64,000 bases of DNA from Zerene cesonia (lineage: Eukaryota; Arthropoda; Insecta; Lepidoptera; Pieridae): positions 2,098,195 to 2,162,194 of the forward strand of contig NC_052113.1 in assembly GCF_012273895.1 (NCBI RefSeq), read 5' to 3'. The notes under the pieces were generated by a model. The model ran no database searches. It was not told the origin of the DNA and saw nothing but the letters and a program-made list of their open reading frames with translations. This document shows positions 45,390 through 59,105 of the stretch, piece by piece; the stretch's first letter is position 1, and each line of letters opens with the position of its first letter. A program made the translations under genes and the position numbers.

Positions 45390-48300
45390 TATTTGCAAAC
45401 ATATTTTAGTCAAACAAAAATCACCAGGATCTGCTTGATAAACAATAGCTTCATCTTTACATCCAGACCTTGAATATTGTTCATAAAATATCAAGAATTT
45501 AGTAGCTGAATTTAGCTAAAGAAAATCCCATTTAAAACAATAGTGTTAACATTTTACACTTTTTAGTTTTGTTGTGAAGAAAAAACGCGAATTCCCAACA
45601 CAGCTGGCCGTTATGTGTGAGGCGTGGTTCATACCAAGAAACTTAGTCTTTGCGACCACAACTTTCAACTTTCTTCGTAACTCGGTGCAACGAAATACAT
45701 CGCTTATTCGCCCGCCCCTAAATACTTTATTAGTTTCATATTCCCAACTCTGTATTGAAAGTTTTAAGTAATTACTATGCAGGGTATATTTGCGATTTAC
45801 GTTATTGGATGGCTCTTAGGATGCATAAATTACGCAAGGTAAAAAATATATATTAATAACCATTAGAATTAATTATCACTTATTTGTGATGAAAATTGCA
45901 TCGAATAATTGAACGGTTTAAAATTATAACACACCATACAATATTTATCAATGAAAATAAAACTCATTTTATGAAATCGGTAGCAAACAACCAACTATCC
46001 ATACATACAATCTCACAATTCATGTTATTAATACATACTACCTAGTGTCTTACTACGTAATAATAATAACAAGATAATTTGTGACTTATAATTAATAATG
46101 AATATGTTTAAACATCTTCCGGACATACTCTATTTCAAATTTATAAATTTCTTTCAAATGTCAATTGTTATCTAAGAACATGTATTTCGTAACTGTTCAT
46201 TTTAATTTCTTTCATGAGTAGGTTTAACCTACATAATATAATGATCAGATGGTTGGTAAGCTAATAATGAAAAAAAATTGTTTCTTTTCTAGGAACGGTG
46301 TTTGCTTTTATCTTAATTCAGTATTATCGTTTACCTTCAGCGGAATTTGCATGATGGTGGGTGTTTTTAACGTCCTACGCTAGTAATAAAAGGTTTTTCT
46401 GCAACCTAATTTCTAATATAAGAAGAATGTTTTGCGATATAGGTATAATTTTTACTTTTCTAAGACGGACAAATGTAATATGAAAATCACGACTTATGTT
46501 AAATTTTGGAATGTTTTTTTTTTTCAATTCAAATATAGAGCATCTTTAAATTCTGTTAGATGTTTTTAATTTCATTGTAACATAATTTAAAGGTAAAAAT
46601 ATTTGTTAATTACTGTGTTATAATTGTGTATTGAACGAAAATAAGCATTTTATATATCAAAATCTTCGAAGCAAATTTAAAGAGCAATGCTAAATATTTT
46701 CGCCTCTTAGTATAATTTCTAAAACTTGTGTAAAATTAAGTTTTATGTTATAAGGAAGGGCCTTAAATGTTAATTCCTCTCGAAGCGCTGCCGTGATTGC
46801 ATTGACGAGATGTTAATAAATGGGATGCTTACCTTATAATTGGGAAAAACTGTCGCGTAGTCTTCTCAGTTACAGTCTACAGATGAGAATAAATCTTTAT
46901 GTAGAGGATCGTTTGTGTATTTCGGTCACGCGCTGCCCTGTGAATGTTACACGCTACCCGATCATGCTGCTTGGCATGCCAAGCTATCAAGCCAGCGTGA
47001 TCGTCTGTTGTCGAGGATCCTTCTTTGTAGATTTGATACAAAAGTTTTGGAAATGCATGTCATGCGGCATGATCGTCTTGATAATTCCTATATCGGCACA
47101 TTTATCATCCGTTGTAAGGTTCGTGCTTTAGAATTAATTTCAGGTTACGTAGATACTAATTTGTTACAATAGTTATGTTTAAAAATAAATAATGTATTTG
47201 TAAAATTTGACATCTAAAAAAAATAAAGATGTTAAGTAGGTCTTACTAACTATTCAGGGAATATAATGCATTGCAGCAAAACAGATTTGTTATGTTTGTT
47301 CTTTTTGGAGGTAAGGTTTGGATGGAGGAACGATATTCTGGTTTAAGTATTCTTTATCTTTATCATTATAAAAATACATACAAAAGCCAACAACCGAGTT
47401 TATATTTGAATTCATAAGAAGAATTTATAATACTTGAAACCGTGAAGTTGAAACGAGTTTTTGAAACTAATTGAGCAATGGGAAGGGGAAGGAAAAGGAT
47501 ATGTATCATTTTAGATAAAAAAAATACCCATTTGACATTGCATCTAAAACGCCCAGTGCATGTGTAATGGAATTTTTTCCTATCAATAAGATTTCATTAG
47601 AGTGGTATACGGAAAACTCATGCCACCTTATAAATAATATTCAATAAAGCCATAACACGTGTAAACGTGACGTGACCAAGGAGATAACAGTTTGCCGAGT
47701 TCCGGACAAGTAAACAGCCAACAAAATTGTAAGTCCGAGAAATCTTTTTAATCTCCCCTTAATGAGTTTGACTTTGAGTGAGAGACCCGATATTGCAACG
47801 ACTTTCCTACAGTTAGTTCTGTTGACTGGCTATAATTAAGAAAGGGAATCAATTCTATAATGGGCATGGAGACGGAAATAAGCGTGATTATGGAATGTTT
47901 ATTTAATACGAGAACGTTTTTCATTTAGAAATTTTGGACTTATTATTAATTCGAATTCGTTTTAATTCGTTCGAATTCGTTTTGCTCATTTTGTGTTTTA
48001 AATTATTTAATTATATTCTAGTGTATTCATTGGTGATATGTGTTATTATTCAAACAACTAACAATTGCATTGAATTTGCAAAACATCTTACTCAGTTTAA
48101 GTATTGATTCCATCGACCTTTACATATTATATATTCGGTTCGAGATAATTATTCGGTGTGAGATAATTATTTATTTGCGTCAACACAGGTAGTTTGAAAT
48201 AATATTTGTTCGATATAAACAATATAATAAAGGTGAAAATATAAAACGAGAACAACAGTTTTTAATATTTGCCTTATAAACAGAAAAGCTGAAAAAACTT

Positions 48301-48720
48301 CTGCAAAAGAGCGAGGAAACTAATATCGCTAGCAAGATTGGGAAAATTCGTGTAAATTGCAACAAGCGATGGGAACGCAAAGTTTTTCCGGGTGGCAACA
48401 TTAAGCTATTCTGTATGACTTTAACGCACTCCAGACCATTTATTGCTTTACAAACCGAGGACGCAATTTATATTCTGTCCAGAATAGTGTTTAAAAATTA
48501 TTTTTCAAGCGCTATATTTGCACCCTTTACATTTCGTTGTGTCGCTGTCTTTGTTCTGTTGCGTTTGTTTCGTATTTGCAGATCCTTGGGAAAATAATAT
48601 TTTCACATAAATTTTCTAGAAAATGCCAGACTCTTTGGTCATTTTTGTTTGCCGTGATATCTATCGAACATGGACTTTGAATCTTTCCAAGAATATAAAC
48701 AAAAAGAAACTAAATCGTCA
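45390..48720. other. No gene seen
   Basis: Two overlapping open frames at 46820-47172 are in different frames and unrecognised. A short direct-repeat patch (TTCGAATTCGTTTT twice) lies at about 47948-47992. Confidence 0.45.
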
Positions 48721-48735
48721 CTTTTATACGTATTT

Positions 48736-50681
48736 ATAACAATAAAAAAATACTTAAATTAAATAAATCGCCATAAATGCACTGCAATGCGTGTGGTATT
48801 GCTCGTAATAAGAATTTGCGAATTCATTCACGTCTTGCCAGCACTGCTCTGAATATTTAAACTATCTCTGCGATTATCTTGGTATCCATCTATTAATCTA
48901 TGAATAAATGATTGAATTTTTATTTAGTTTTTTATTTATAAATTGAAAGCAATGCTTAATATTTATATTTTGCAATTTCATTATCTCATTAAACCGTTAT
49001 CCAATTAAAAGTTACGTTTTTTTTTCTAAACAAAAGGCGGAAGCGTGTACCATTAAAAAAAAACGCGAAAGAAAATTACATTGACCTCAAGAACTGTCAC
49101 TTTGGCCATAATCATTATTCATGTGATGCTATCGAAATTAATGTATAATGGAGCATAATAAATCGACATAGCGTTATCACGTGCTAGATAGCTTTAAGGG
49201 GATGATTTTGTATTCCATACACACACGACATACTTCGTGAAAATGAAGCGTGGCGTGCTTGCATAGCCATCTTAGAAAATGTACTTAAATATTACAAGTC
49301 TGTAGAAAATTTGAACGTTAAAAAGATGCTATTTTCGCAATGCTGTTGTAATTAAAAATTAAATAAGTAGAGCGTGTTGTTCGTCAAACGATATATTACA
49401 GTAAAATTAAAACTTCTGTCTGTTTAAATTTTTATATGATTTGGTACAAACTTATAATATAATAATATAATAATAACTTATATCATATAATAACAAAAGA
49501 AGACGGAAATAGATCATTATTAGTAGTTTTAACTATTATATTACAAAATATATGTAGAGGTTGAAATATTAGGCAAAAGACATTTATGAGGTAAATATAT
49601 AGAAAATTTTTTACTTTCATCGCTTGGGCTCAAGGATGAGGAAGATTTCATTACGAGACTTCTCTAAGAAACTCATGTGTAAAGACGCGAGGAGTTGCTA
49701 GTTTTTAATAAATTTCGATGCGCATACCTACTTTTACCGATGGTAACTTTGTTAAAAATTCTTTCAGCATCTTTGATTACTCCTCTTTCAAAGGTACTCC
49801 GTCCTTAACGTGGTTTATTTTTGCCGGCGAAGTTTCTGTTTACTATGCATAGTTTCATACGTATGCATAGTGCCTACGGTATGTTCGTTTTACTTCCATA
49901 TTTATGGCACGCAAAATAAAATGCTGCCGTCGCTCCTTGATAAAAATGCAAACCATAGCCGGAGGCTTGTCGATTACGTTCACTGAATATGGGTATCATA
50001 TGGAGACAAGATTATGCAAAGTTGGAAAGGAGCCTTAAAATTAGGAGCGTTTGATTGAAGGGTCAATCACCCGTTCGTAGTAAGAGCAAGGAGTGAGTAG
50101 GTTTCACCTGACCGTGGCACAGGTAAACAGCGTAACGTGCGGGCCACGTGGGAAACATGCGGTCGCCCCCCGCGTACTTACTACACCAGCTGACTTATTG
50201 ATGTAGTACATGACGCCGCGTTGATTTCAATTGCGTATTAAATGTTTTTTACCCAGTTTTATTTTATCAAATTTACAGTGAAGCGCAGTTGCCGATGTGG
50301 GCGGGTTCCAGACAGTATTGATTTTGTTTGCTTGTTTCTCTCTATTGGGCATTAGTTGTACGTGGGGGAAAGGGAGGGCGCTAGTGGTAGGAGGTCGGTT
50401 TTCTAGTGTAGAGTTTCTGCGTAGCGGGGTGTTCGGTGGCGAAAGGGCGTAAGTGAGGGATGAATGAAAACGTGGATCCACAGCGGTGGCTGTCGACGCG
50501 TCCGCTTCCGCTAAAGCCGCTCGACAACTCCATGCACTTACGTTTTGTTTAAAACTGCTGTGTTCCATTTAAATTCGATATGGCGTTTCTAATCTTTTCT
50601 TTTATAACATTCTTAATCATTGTTGTAAATTTTCATGGAGCTTGCTATGAACACAGCTATATTTAGTTAATATATTTAAAA
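48736..50681 (+). repeat. 1.94-kb duplicated block, first copy (before gap)
   Basis: Near-identical to 51702-53638, differing by scattered small indels and substitutions (for example a few bases at about 49010, 49455 and 49735). It runs straight into the 1000-N gap. Most simply it is the second haplotype of one locus left uncollapsed. Confidence 0.9.
50542..50568 (-). CDS. Candidate first coding exon (MEHSSFKQN + donor)
   Basis: ATG at 50568 reads MEHSSFKQN and meets AAC-GTAAGT, an excellent splice donor (GT at 50541-50540). Without splicing the frame stays open for 113 residues (to 50227), with no recognisable motif. The same sequence recurs at 53525-53499 in the duplicate block. The surrounding 50090-50560 is GC-richer and free of known repeats, as expected of a promoter plus first exon. 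Protein unknown; no downstream exon was found. Confidence 0.3.
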
Positions 50682-51681
50682 NNNNNNNNNNNNNNNNNNN
50701 NNNNNNNNNNNNNNNNNNNNNNNNNNNNNNNNNNNNNNNNNNNNNNNNNNNNNNNNNNNNNNNNNNNNNNNNNNNNNNNNNNNNNNNNNNNNNNNNNNNN
50801 NNNNNNNNNNNNNNNNNNNNNNNNNNNNNNNNNNNNNNNNNNNNNNNNNNNNNNNNNNNNNNNNNNNNNNNNNNNNNNNNNNNNNNNNNNNNNNNNNNNN
50901 NNNNNNNNNNNNNNNNNNNNNNNNNNNNNNNNNNNNNNNNNNNNNNNNNNNNNNNNNNNNNNNNNNNNNNNNNNNNNNNNNNNNNNNNNNNNNNNNNNNN
51001 NNNNNNNNNNNNNNNNNNNNNNNNNNNNNNNNNNNNNNNNNNNNNNNNNNNNNNNNNNNNNNNNNNNNNNNNNNNNNNNNNNNNNNNNNNNNNNNNNNNN
51101 NNNNNNNNNNNNNNNNNNNNNNNNNNNNNNNNNNNNNNNNNNNNNNNNNNNNNNNNNNNNNNNNNNNNNNNNNNNNNNNNNNNNNNNNNNNNNNNNNNNN
51201 NNNNNNNNNNNNNNNNNNNNNNNNNNNNNNNNNNNNNNNNNNNNNNNNNNNNNNNNNNNNNNNNNNNNNNNNNNNNNNNNNNNNNNNNNNNNNNNNNNNN
51301 NNNNNNNNNNNNNNNNNNNNNNNNNNNNNNNNNNNNNNNNNNNNNNNNNNNNNNNNNNNNNNNNNNNNNNNNNNNNNNNNNNNNNNNNNNNNNNNNNNNN
51401 NNNNNNNNNNNNNNNNNNNNNNNNNNNNNNNNNNNNNNNNNNNNNNNNNNNNNNNNNNNNNNNNNNNNNNNNNNNNNNNNNNNNNNNNNNNNNNNNNNNN
51501 NNNNNNNNNNNNNNNNNNNNNNNNNNNNNNNNNNNNNNNNNNNNNNNNNNNNNNNNNNNNNNNNNNNNNNNNNNNNNNNNNNNNNNNNNNNNNNNNNNNN
51601 NNNNNNNNNNNNNNNNNNNNNNNNNNNNNNNNNNNNNNNNNNNNNNNNNNNNNNNNNNNNNNNNNNNNNNNNNNNNNNNNN
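50682..51681. other. Assembly gap, 1000 N, between duplicated blocks
   Basis: Exactly 1000 Ns; both sides belong to the duplicated block. Confidence 0.98.
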
Positions 51682-51701
51682 TATCATTTTTGTAGGTATT
51701 G

Positions 51702-53638
51702 ATAACAATAAAAAAATACTTAAATTAAATAAATCGCCATAAATGCACTGCAATGCGTGTGGTATTGCTCGTAATAAGAATTTGCGAATTCATTCACGTC
51801 TTGCCAGCACTGCTCTGAATATTTAAACTATCTCTGCGATTATCTTGGTATCCATCTATTAATCTATGAATAAATGATTGAATTTTTATTTAGTTTTTTA
51901 TTTATAAATTGAAAGCAATGCTTAATATTTATATTTTGCAATTTCATTATCTCATTAAACCGTTATCCAATTAAGTTACGTTTTTTTTTCTAAACAAAAG
52001 GCGGAAGCGTAATCCATTAAAAAAAAAAGCGGGAAAGAAAATTACATTGACCTCAAGAACTGTCACTTTGGCCATAATCATTATTCATGTGATGCTATCG
52101 AAATTAATGTATAATGGAGCATAATAAATCGACATAGCGTTATCACGTGCTAGATAGCTTTAAGGGGATGATTTTGTATTCCATACACACACGACATACT
52201 TCGTGAAAATGAAGCGTGGCGTGCTTGCATAGCCATCTTAGAAAATGTACTTAAATATTACAAGTCTGTAGAAAATTTGAACGTTAAAAAGATGCTATTT
52301 TCGCAATGCTGTTGTAATTAAAAATTAAATAAGTAGAGCGTGTTGTTCGTCAAACGATATATTACAGTAAAATTAAAACTTCTGTCTGTTTAAATTTTTA
52401 TATGATTTGGTACAAACTTATAATATAATAATAACTTATATCATATAATAACAAAAGAAGACGGAAATAGATAATTATTAGGTTTTAACTATTATATTAC
52501 AAAAATATATGTAGAGGTTGAAATATTAGGCAAAAGACATTTATGAGGTAAATATATAGAAAATCAAAGGTTCACTTTCATCGCTTGGGCTCAAGGATGA
52601 GGAAGATTTCATTACGAGACTTCTCTAAGAAACTCATGTGTAAAGACGCGAGGAGTTGCTAGTTTTTAATAAATTTCGATGCGCATACTTTTACCGATGG
52701 TAACTTTGTTAAAAATTCTTTCAGCATCTTTGATTACTCCTCTTTCAAAGGTACTCCGTCCTTAACGTGGTTTATTTTTGCCGGCGAAGTTTCTGTTTAC
52801 TATGCATAGTTTCATACGTATGCATAGTGCCTACGGTATGTTCGTTTTACTTCCATATTTATGGCACGCAAAATAAAATGCTGCCGTCGCTCCTTGATAA
52901 AAATGCAAACCATAGCCGGAGGCTTGTCGATTACGTTCACTGAATATGGGTATCATATGGAGACAAGATTATGCAAAGTTGGAAAGGAGCCTTAAAATTA
53001 GGAGCGTTTGATTGAAGGGTCAATCACCCGTTCGTAGTAAGAGCAAGGAGTGAGTAGGTTTCACCTGACCGTGGCACAGGTAAACAGCGTAACGTGCGGG
53101 CCACGTGGGAAACATGCGGTCGCCCCCCGCGTACTTACTACACCAGCTGACTTATTGATGTAGTACATGACGCCGCGTTGATTTCAATTGCGTATTAAAT
53201 GTTTTTTACCCAGTTTTATTTTATCAAATTTACAGTGAAGCGCAGTTGCCGATGTGGGCGGGTTCCAGACAGTATTGATTTTGTTTGCTTGTTTCTCTCT
53301 ATTGGGCATTAGTTGTACGTGGGGGAAAGGGAGGGCGCTAGTGGTAGGAGGTCGGTTTTCTAGTGTAGAGTTTCTGCGTAGCGGGGTGTTCGGTGGCGAA
53401 AGGGCGTAAGTGAGGGATGAATGAAAACGTGGATCCACAGCGGTGGCTGTCGACGCGTCCGCTTCCGCTAAAGCCGCTCGACAACTCCATGCACTTACGT
53501 TTTGTTTAAAACTGCTGTGTTCCATTTAAATTCGATATGGCGTTTCTAATCTTTTCTTTTATAACATTCTTAATCATTGTTGTAAATTTTCATGGAGCTT
53601 GTTATGAACACAGCTATACATAGATAATATATTTAAAA
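51702..53638 (+). repeat. 1.94-kb duplicated block, second copy (after gap)
   Basis: Second copy of 48736-50681. Its right side continues into unique sequence while the first copy ends at the gap, the pattern of a haplotype duplicate. It includes the same 113-codon minus frame (53525-53184), identical in both copies. Confidence 0.9.
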
Positions 53639-54233
53639 TGTTTAAGATGTTGATAACAGTTTTAGATAGGTTCACTAGGCATCGCATTTTACGATGTTTT
53701 TTGTACTTCATAAACTTAAACTTTACAAATGGAATGTGTAATTTAATATGTTAATTTTCTATTATTATATGTACATAGAATATTTTACTAAACATCGAAT
53801 ATTCATCTGAAGTTTCATGACCCCTCTAGTTACGGGCAGACATGTTTGATTTATTCCTCTGATCGATTTTCCTTATAGCCAAGTGGATAGATAATTAATC
53901 AATCTTTTATATTCTTCCAGACCGGTTAGGTTTCCAGAAAGGTTTTATTTTCCCAACACTTATTTTAGAAAATAATCTATTTTCTTTTATTTTACACAGA
54001 ACGCTGTTATAGGCCGCGTTTTTTTACTGTTTAAAACATTAAAATCTAGAAAGTAGAAGCTATTTAATGATCAAATAAAATAAGACATCATGTGAAGAGA
54101 AGTGTTAAATTTGGTATTATATTTAAAGTATTTAATTTGGTACAAATATGTGAATTTTATTATTATTTATGAATTATCTTGTTATTACAACATTTTATGG
54201 TCTTTCATCTCTCTAAACAAATTTATACGATTA

Positions 54234-54435
54234 CTATTGCGCCCCGCGGTTTCACCCGCGTAAGTCCGTGTCCCGTAGGAATATCGGGATAAAAAGTTGC
54301 CTATATGTTATTCCAGTTGTCCAGCTGTCTACGTACCAAATTTCATTGCAATCGGTTCAGTTAGTTTTTTGCGTGAAAGAGCAACAAACACACACACAGC
54401 CTTACAAACTTTCGCATTTATAATATTGGTAGGAT
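54234..54435 (+). repeat. Dispersed repeat family F1, copy 6
   Basis: GCGCCCCGCGGTTTCACCCG through TCCAGCTGTCTACGTACCAA to TTTATAATATTGGTAGGAT. The most complete copy. Confidence 0.85.
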
Positions 54436-54439
54436 ACTC

Positions 54440-57400
54440 GTGAAATCAAAATTTTCACAAGACTCTCGCTTATAATTTTCATATCCTCTTCTCAAAATCG
54501 CTTATCTTTTCTGCTGCAAGTTTATTATGAGGCATGTTTATTTTTATCCAAAAAAACTCTTCTTCACTCTTCGATTTTTCTTTGAATTTTTCTCCAATAA
54601 TATCAACACCATTAAAACTTCAAAACAAACGATATGCAATACGTGTCGGTAAGTACAGCACAGACCACGGACTACAAGTATTTAGTTAAATGTATTTATC
54701 AAGTTCATAGCGGAGCCTGCTTAAAAGTTTTTAGAGATATTCTCAAATATTTCTGCGAAGGCGCCCCGGGGGTTCCAACTCCACATCACATGCGTTTATA
54801 TTCACAGCTTGTAAAATGTTCGTTTGATCGTTTTTCTTTTTGACAATGGTGTTTACTATATAGTTTTTGCACTTGCGGTATGTAGTTAAAAGTTTTAACG
54901 ATGTATGTTTAATGTTGGTGGCGTTATTATTGAGGGGAATTCGTGGATAAATATCATTTGGTATTAGTATGGTATTAGTATTTGAATGGTTGTTAAATGT
55001 ATTTTAGCATACAACAGCTAATGTATGTAATGTATCTAGATTAAGATGGTATTTATAGTCTATGGGCTGGTTAAAACACACTGTATTTCAATACTATTTA
55101 TAAGTGGAATATATAATGTAATACTATTTACATATTTTTATTAAAATATAATATACTGTGTGAGCATTCATATAATGTATGCTTAAATTTGCAGTAGTTC
55201 TTCGTTACATCCAGTCTTTTAATTTTTTAAATCTGAAGGCTATGAATATTAAATTTTCAGTAACTTGCATGACATAACGAAAATCCCGATTTAATATTGT
55301 TACATAAAAACTCTTTCAAATATACATTGATTTTAAATTCTCATCATAGCTAAAACTACTAAATAATTATACTGTGCAAGTCCGCGATAGGAATGCTTTT
55401 ATAATAATACACTAGAGCTGTAGTCGTTCAATATTAAAAGGGTTGCTAGGAAAGGGTTGTCTAAGTATCTAGGATCCATCGAAACATGCATTGAGCTAGA
55501 TAAAAATAGTATCAAAAATAAACCTTATAGTGAAGTATGTATCGATTTTTGTCGTGAAAATAGATGGTTGAAGAATCACAAATGATATTGCGACTATCTC
55601 ACTATAATTTTTAAACTCCATCTAGTAGTTCCTGAGATTAGCGCGTACAAACAAACACGCTTCATGTTATTATACTAGTATAAATGGTAACTTCCTCCGA
55701 TATATGAAATCTCATTGTATTGAAATAGAAATGAAGCAAACCAATATGTAGACGAATCGGCGAAAAGCCCGTAAAAGGATAATTGATTTAAAGCAATAAT
55801 AGCTCGGTTTCAGGTAACAAAGTGCTCATTGGAACGAATCTAAACCGTTTAATGGCCCTCAACTATGCTGATCCATTACTTGCGGCTAATTAGTTAATGA
55901 AATGTCTGATATTCGGTTTAAACTTTCGCGTTTCTGTGTGCTATGTCTTATTTTCGGGCTAAGTGTGGAGTGATGACGTCTTCATGATATGATTAGTTGT
56001 GCTTACGACTCTATTTGAGTGGGATAAGATCGACTTTTCATTGATAATCCACTTTATTAATCGCAGTACCTTATAATAATGTAGCCTGTAACCTTTTGAT
56101 TAACTATGAAACGGAAACATATTTTTCAGGACTAATATTATCTAAGATTAACATGTTCAACCAACCTCAAGAATTGTGTAGTTATATATAAAGCTAATGA
56201 ATGCATTATGTTGCGTTGCATCACGGAGAATAAGCCTTGTTATATATTGCTACAAAAACCACTACACTTTTATAAATAACATAGTCAACTAGTATTATAT
56301 ACTATATTGACTTCTCTACCTAGGATTCATTATGAAGGGTATTTAAATCTAAACTCAAACATATTTATTCAAAGAAGAGCAAAAGAAAAGCTATCAGAAA
56401 ATCGATAAGCATTTTACGTAAGTTTTTTTAATAAACAATCTCATTATCTCATTATACTTTAAACGTATATAACAAATACCCCTTTTGAAGTTGTGAATAA
56501 GACATGTCTGCGACAACACAAACTTGCAAATTATAATTTAATTGAGGTAGGTGCAGTTGCATAATATTTCATCAGTTAAAAGTTATAGAAGTTAGTTCCT
56601 GGCGGTGCTTTTCATATTTAAAACTTTGCGATGTAAAATTTTAAACATTGCTTACAAAATAAGGAGTGTTTTTACGGCGTATTTTAGTTTCGCAAGTAAT
56701 GTCGTTTTGCGGTTATATTTTGCAGATCTTTAGCGTTGATTTACTATAATTGATAACAAACTCATTATAATAAGTAATTAGTTGGTACGGATTGTTGTAG
56801 AATAAATTGTAGCATAAAGATAACAGACGTGTAGTTATTTGGATAATTCGAATGCAATTTATAGAAATTAAATGTGAAGTAAGAAATCTTACAAATGGAC
56901 GTTCTACGAATGAATGTGTTGCGTTTCTAAGTGATCGATATAAGTACATTTTAATGAATTACTTTTCATCTATTAGAGCAATACGAATAAACATAATTGG
57001 AACTAAAACTTATCATGAGAAAGAAATAAATATCAGACGTTAATACTGTTGAGTCGCAACATGTTTATACGAATACAATAAGTTGCAGTAGCATTATTAT
57101 TATGTCTATTTCTACCAATTTCTACCATAGAAGTGGCATAGTAGATGCATTATAGAAAATACGTTTAGCATTAATTAGCAAAGTCATATTATTGGAATTT
57201 AAAATTCACTATTTACTCACCGGGTCGAGATTTTTTCAAAAACATTTGGTAAATCTAGTGCACTAACTACCAACCTAGGCAAGTCATGCATATATTGGTA
57301 ATATGATGAAGTTTTCAGGATATTCTAAACGAAAACGTTCGCCAGCGTTAATCCTCTTTGATATAAAAAATATGCAACAAATTCGGCACTCGAAAGCCCT

Positions 57401-57780
57401 TAATGCAGCGAGGGGAGGCGTCAGGTATTTCAAGGAGTTTGTAAACAAGTCAAGATCGATATGCATAATTCAGATACATTCGTGAGAATCAACAACATTT
57501 GTGAAATATGTATAACGTTTAAGTGTGTTATGCTGGATTTATGTGTATGTTTGGATGAGATAGTGATTTTTAGATCGTGATTGTGGTGTGATTTTGAACT
57601 TTTTGTCGATTCTATCTGTTCTTTTTTACTAATACTGTTTACTATTAAATACTTATTGTAAAATAGGTGTGTTAAAAACTATCAGTTATTATGATATTTC
57701 GTTAAGATTTTTCTTAAGATTTCTACATATATAGTTCAGGTTCTATACTCCACTGAAATATTATCCAATAGAACGTTAAG
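54440..57780. other. No gene seen
   Basis: AT-rich. An F3 tail fragment at 55618-55688 (TAGTAGTTCCTGAGATTAGC). A homeodomain-site-like cluster at about 55887-55905 (GGCTAATTAGTTAATGAAAT) lies in a GC-richer non-repeat patch at 55790-55940. Confidence 0.45.
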
Positions 57781-57784
57781 CTAG

Positions 57785-58190
57785 AATTAGAAGCTCGGGT
57801 CTGCATCACGAACGCTTGCCGGACCAACTCCCCGCGGTCTCGAATAGGCTTTAAATAAAATATAGGTTAAAACGCCCTTAATTTAAAAACGGATCCGGAA
57901 ATTTACGTTTAATTTACGGGGACACAAAAGGAGTTGGTCGCAATTAGTGAAATGGCCACTAAGAACAAACGCGGTGATAACAAAGGACCAAGGCTTCGAC
58001 TGTGACGAGGGCTCTTTCTTTTCTTCCAAATGAGCAAACTACAGCCGCTGGGGAAGATTTGTTGTTTAAGAATGAAGGGCTCGTGAGTGTATGTATTGTT
58101 CTTTTCATGGCGTTTGGAAAGCACTTGTGCATCGCGGTTCTAATCAAGATAACGTGAGGGGAGCGTTATTGTCTTTGAGGCCGGTGGAAA
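57785..58190. promoter_or_regulatory. Non-repetitive GC-richer block, possible regulatory element
   Basis: Complex sequence with no repeat similarity in the window, containing GCCGGACCAACTCCCCGCGG and GAGGGGAGCGTTATTGTCTT. Open frames on minus are short and unrecognised. A regulatory role is only inferred from its contrast with the surroundings. Confidence 0.25.
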
Positions 58191-58334
58191 TTTTTTAATG
58201 ATTTTTATAAGCGAGTTAACGTAAAGATAGCTATGGTCAACATATATCAGTAAATATATAGGTATGATGGCTTGTAATGTCAGCATCTTAGGACACAACA
58301 CGTTGCTTATGGCAGTAGTGGTTAATTACATTAT

Positions 58335-58395
58335 TAGCGGTTCGTCCTTCTTCTTCGCCGACGTCGTCGTCGACTTCGCCCGTAGTTATAGATAG
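58335..58395 (+). repeat. F3 fragment with trinucleotide expansion
   Basis: The normal GCGGTCCGCCC-GGCTTCGCCCG start is expanded to TTCTTCTTCGCCGACGTCGT followed by CGTCGACTTCGCCCGTAG, a local triplet amplification inside the element. Confidence 0.5.
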
Positions 58396-58984
58396 CACTC
58401 AGGGTTCAGAGCAGAATTATGATATATCTTTAAATTTATTCATTTAATAAATAATTATTTTTAACAAAAAACTAAACTGCCTTCAATTAGTAAGTAATTA
58501 TTAACTAAAACAAATTTAAATGAAACAACACGGGAGGCACCAGCTTTAAAATAAGAAACAATTCATAAAAATTAGTTAAGGCAGTCAAAAACTTATGGGG
58601 TAAACATTCTGCTTTTTTGAAGTTTTTTAGAAAATCAAATGATATATGTATATTTTTTAGCATGAAAATGTGTAAAAATTTAAAGCTTTTTGGGCTAAGA
58701 GGATTTCAAGAGATATGCTTAAACCACTTTAATCTAACGGTTCCAACTCGAAATATATTATTCTGTAGTATAAGTGCTATTTTTATAAGAGAACTAGCTA
58801 GCCGCTTGCGATTTCACCCCCGTAGTAAAGGAGAATCCATGGGAATTAAATGTTTATAAGTAGTTTATAGCACTCTCTAGCCTCCTAACCATCATCAGAC
58901 ACAAAAATCATTATGTTATAAGCTATAACAGATTCGAATTTGTAATTTGGTAATGAATGATAAGGTTGACATGGCTGATTACAA

Positions 58985-59105
58985 TTTTTTTTTATATCGT
59001 TAGCAGAGGAGCTGTCCGCTTTTAAGGTTCAAGGGATAAGGAAACGATTGACGACGAGAAAGGAGCAATGAATTGGGAAGGGTGAGGAAAAGGAAACGGG
59101 CCTTA
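58985..59105 (-). repeat. SINE-like family G, minus fragment
   Basis: AGCAATGAATTGGGAAGGGT and GAGGAAAAGGAAACGGGCC match the reverse of the family middle part. Confidence 0.45.

Noticed and set aside
46820..47172. Two overlapping plus frames of 103 and 85 codons
   Set aside because: Different frames, no recognisable motif, no splice or promoter context.
50617..51753. 378-codon minus frame over the second 1000-N gap
   Set aside because: Artefact of the Ns.
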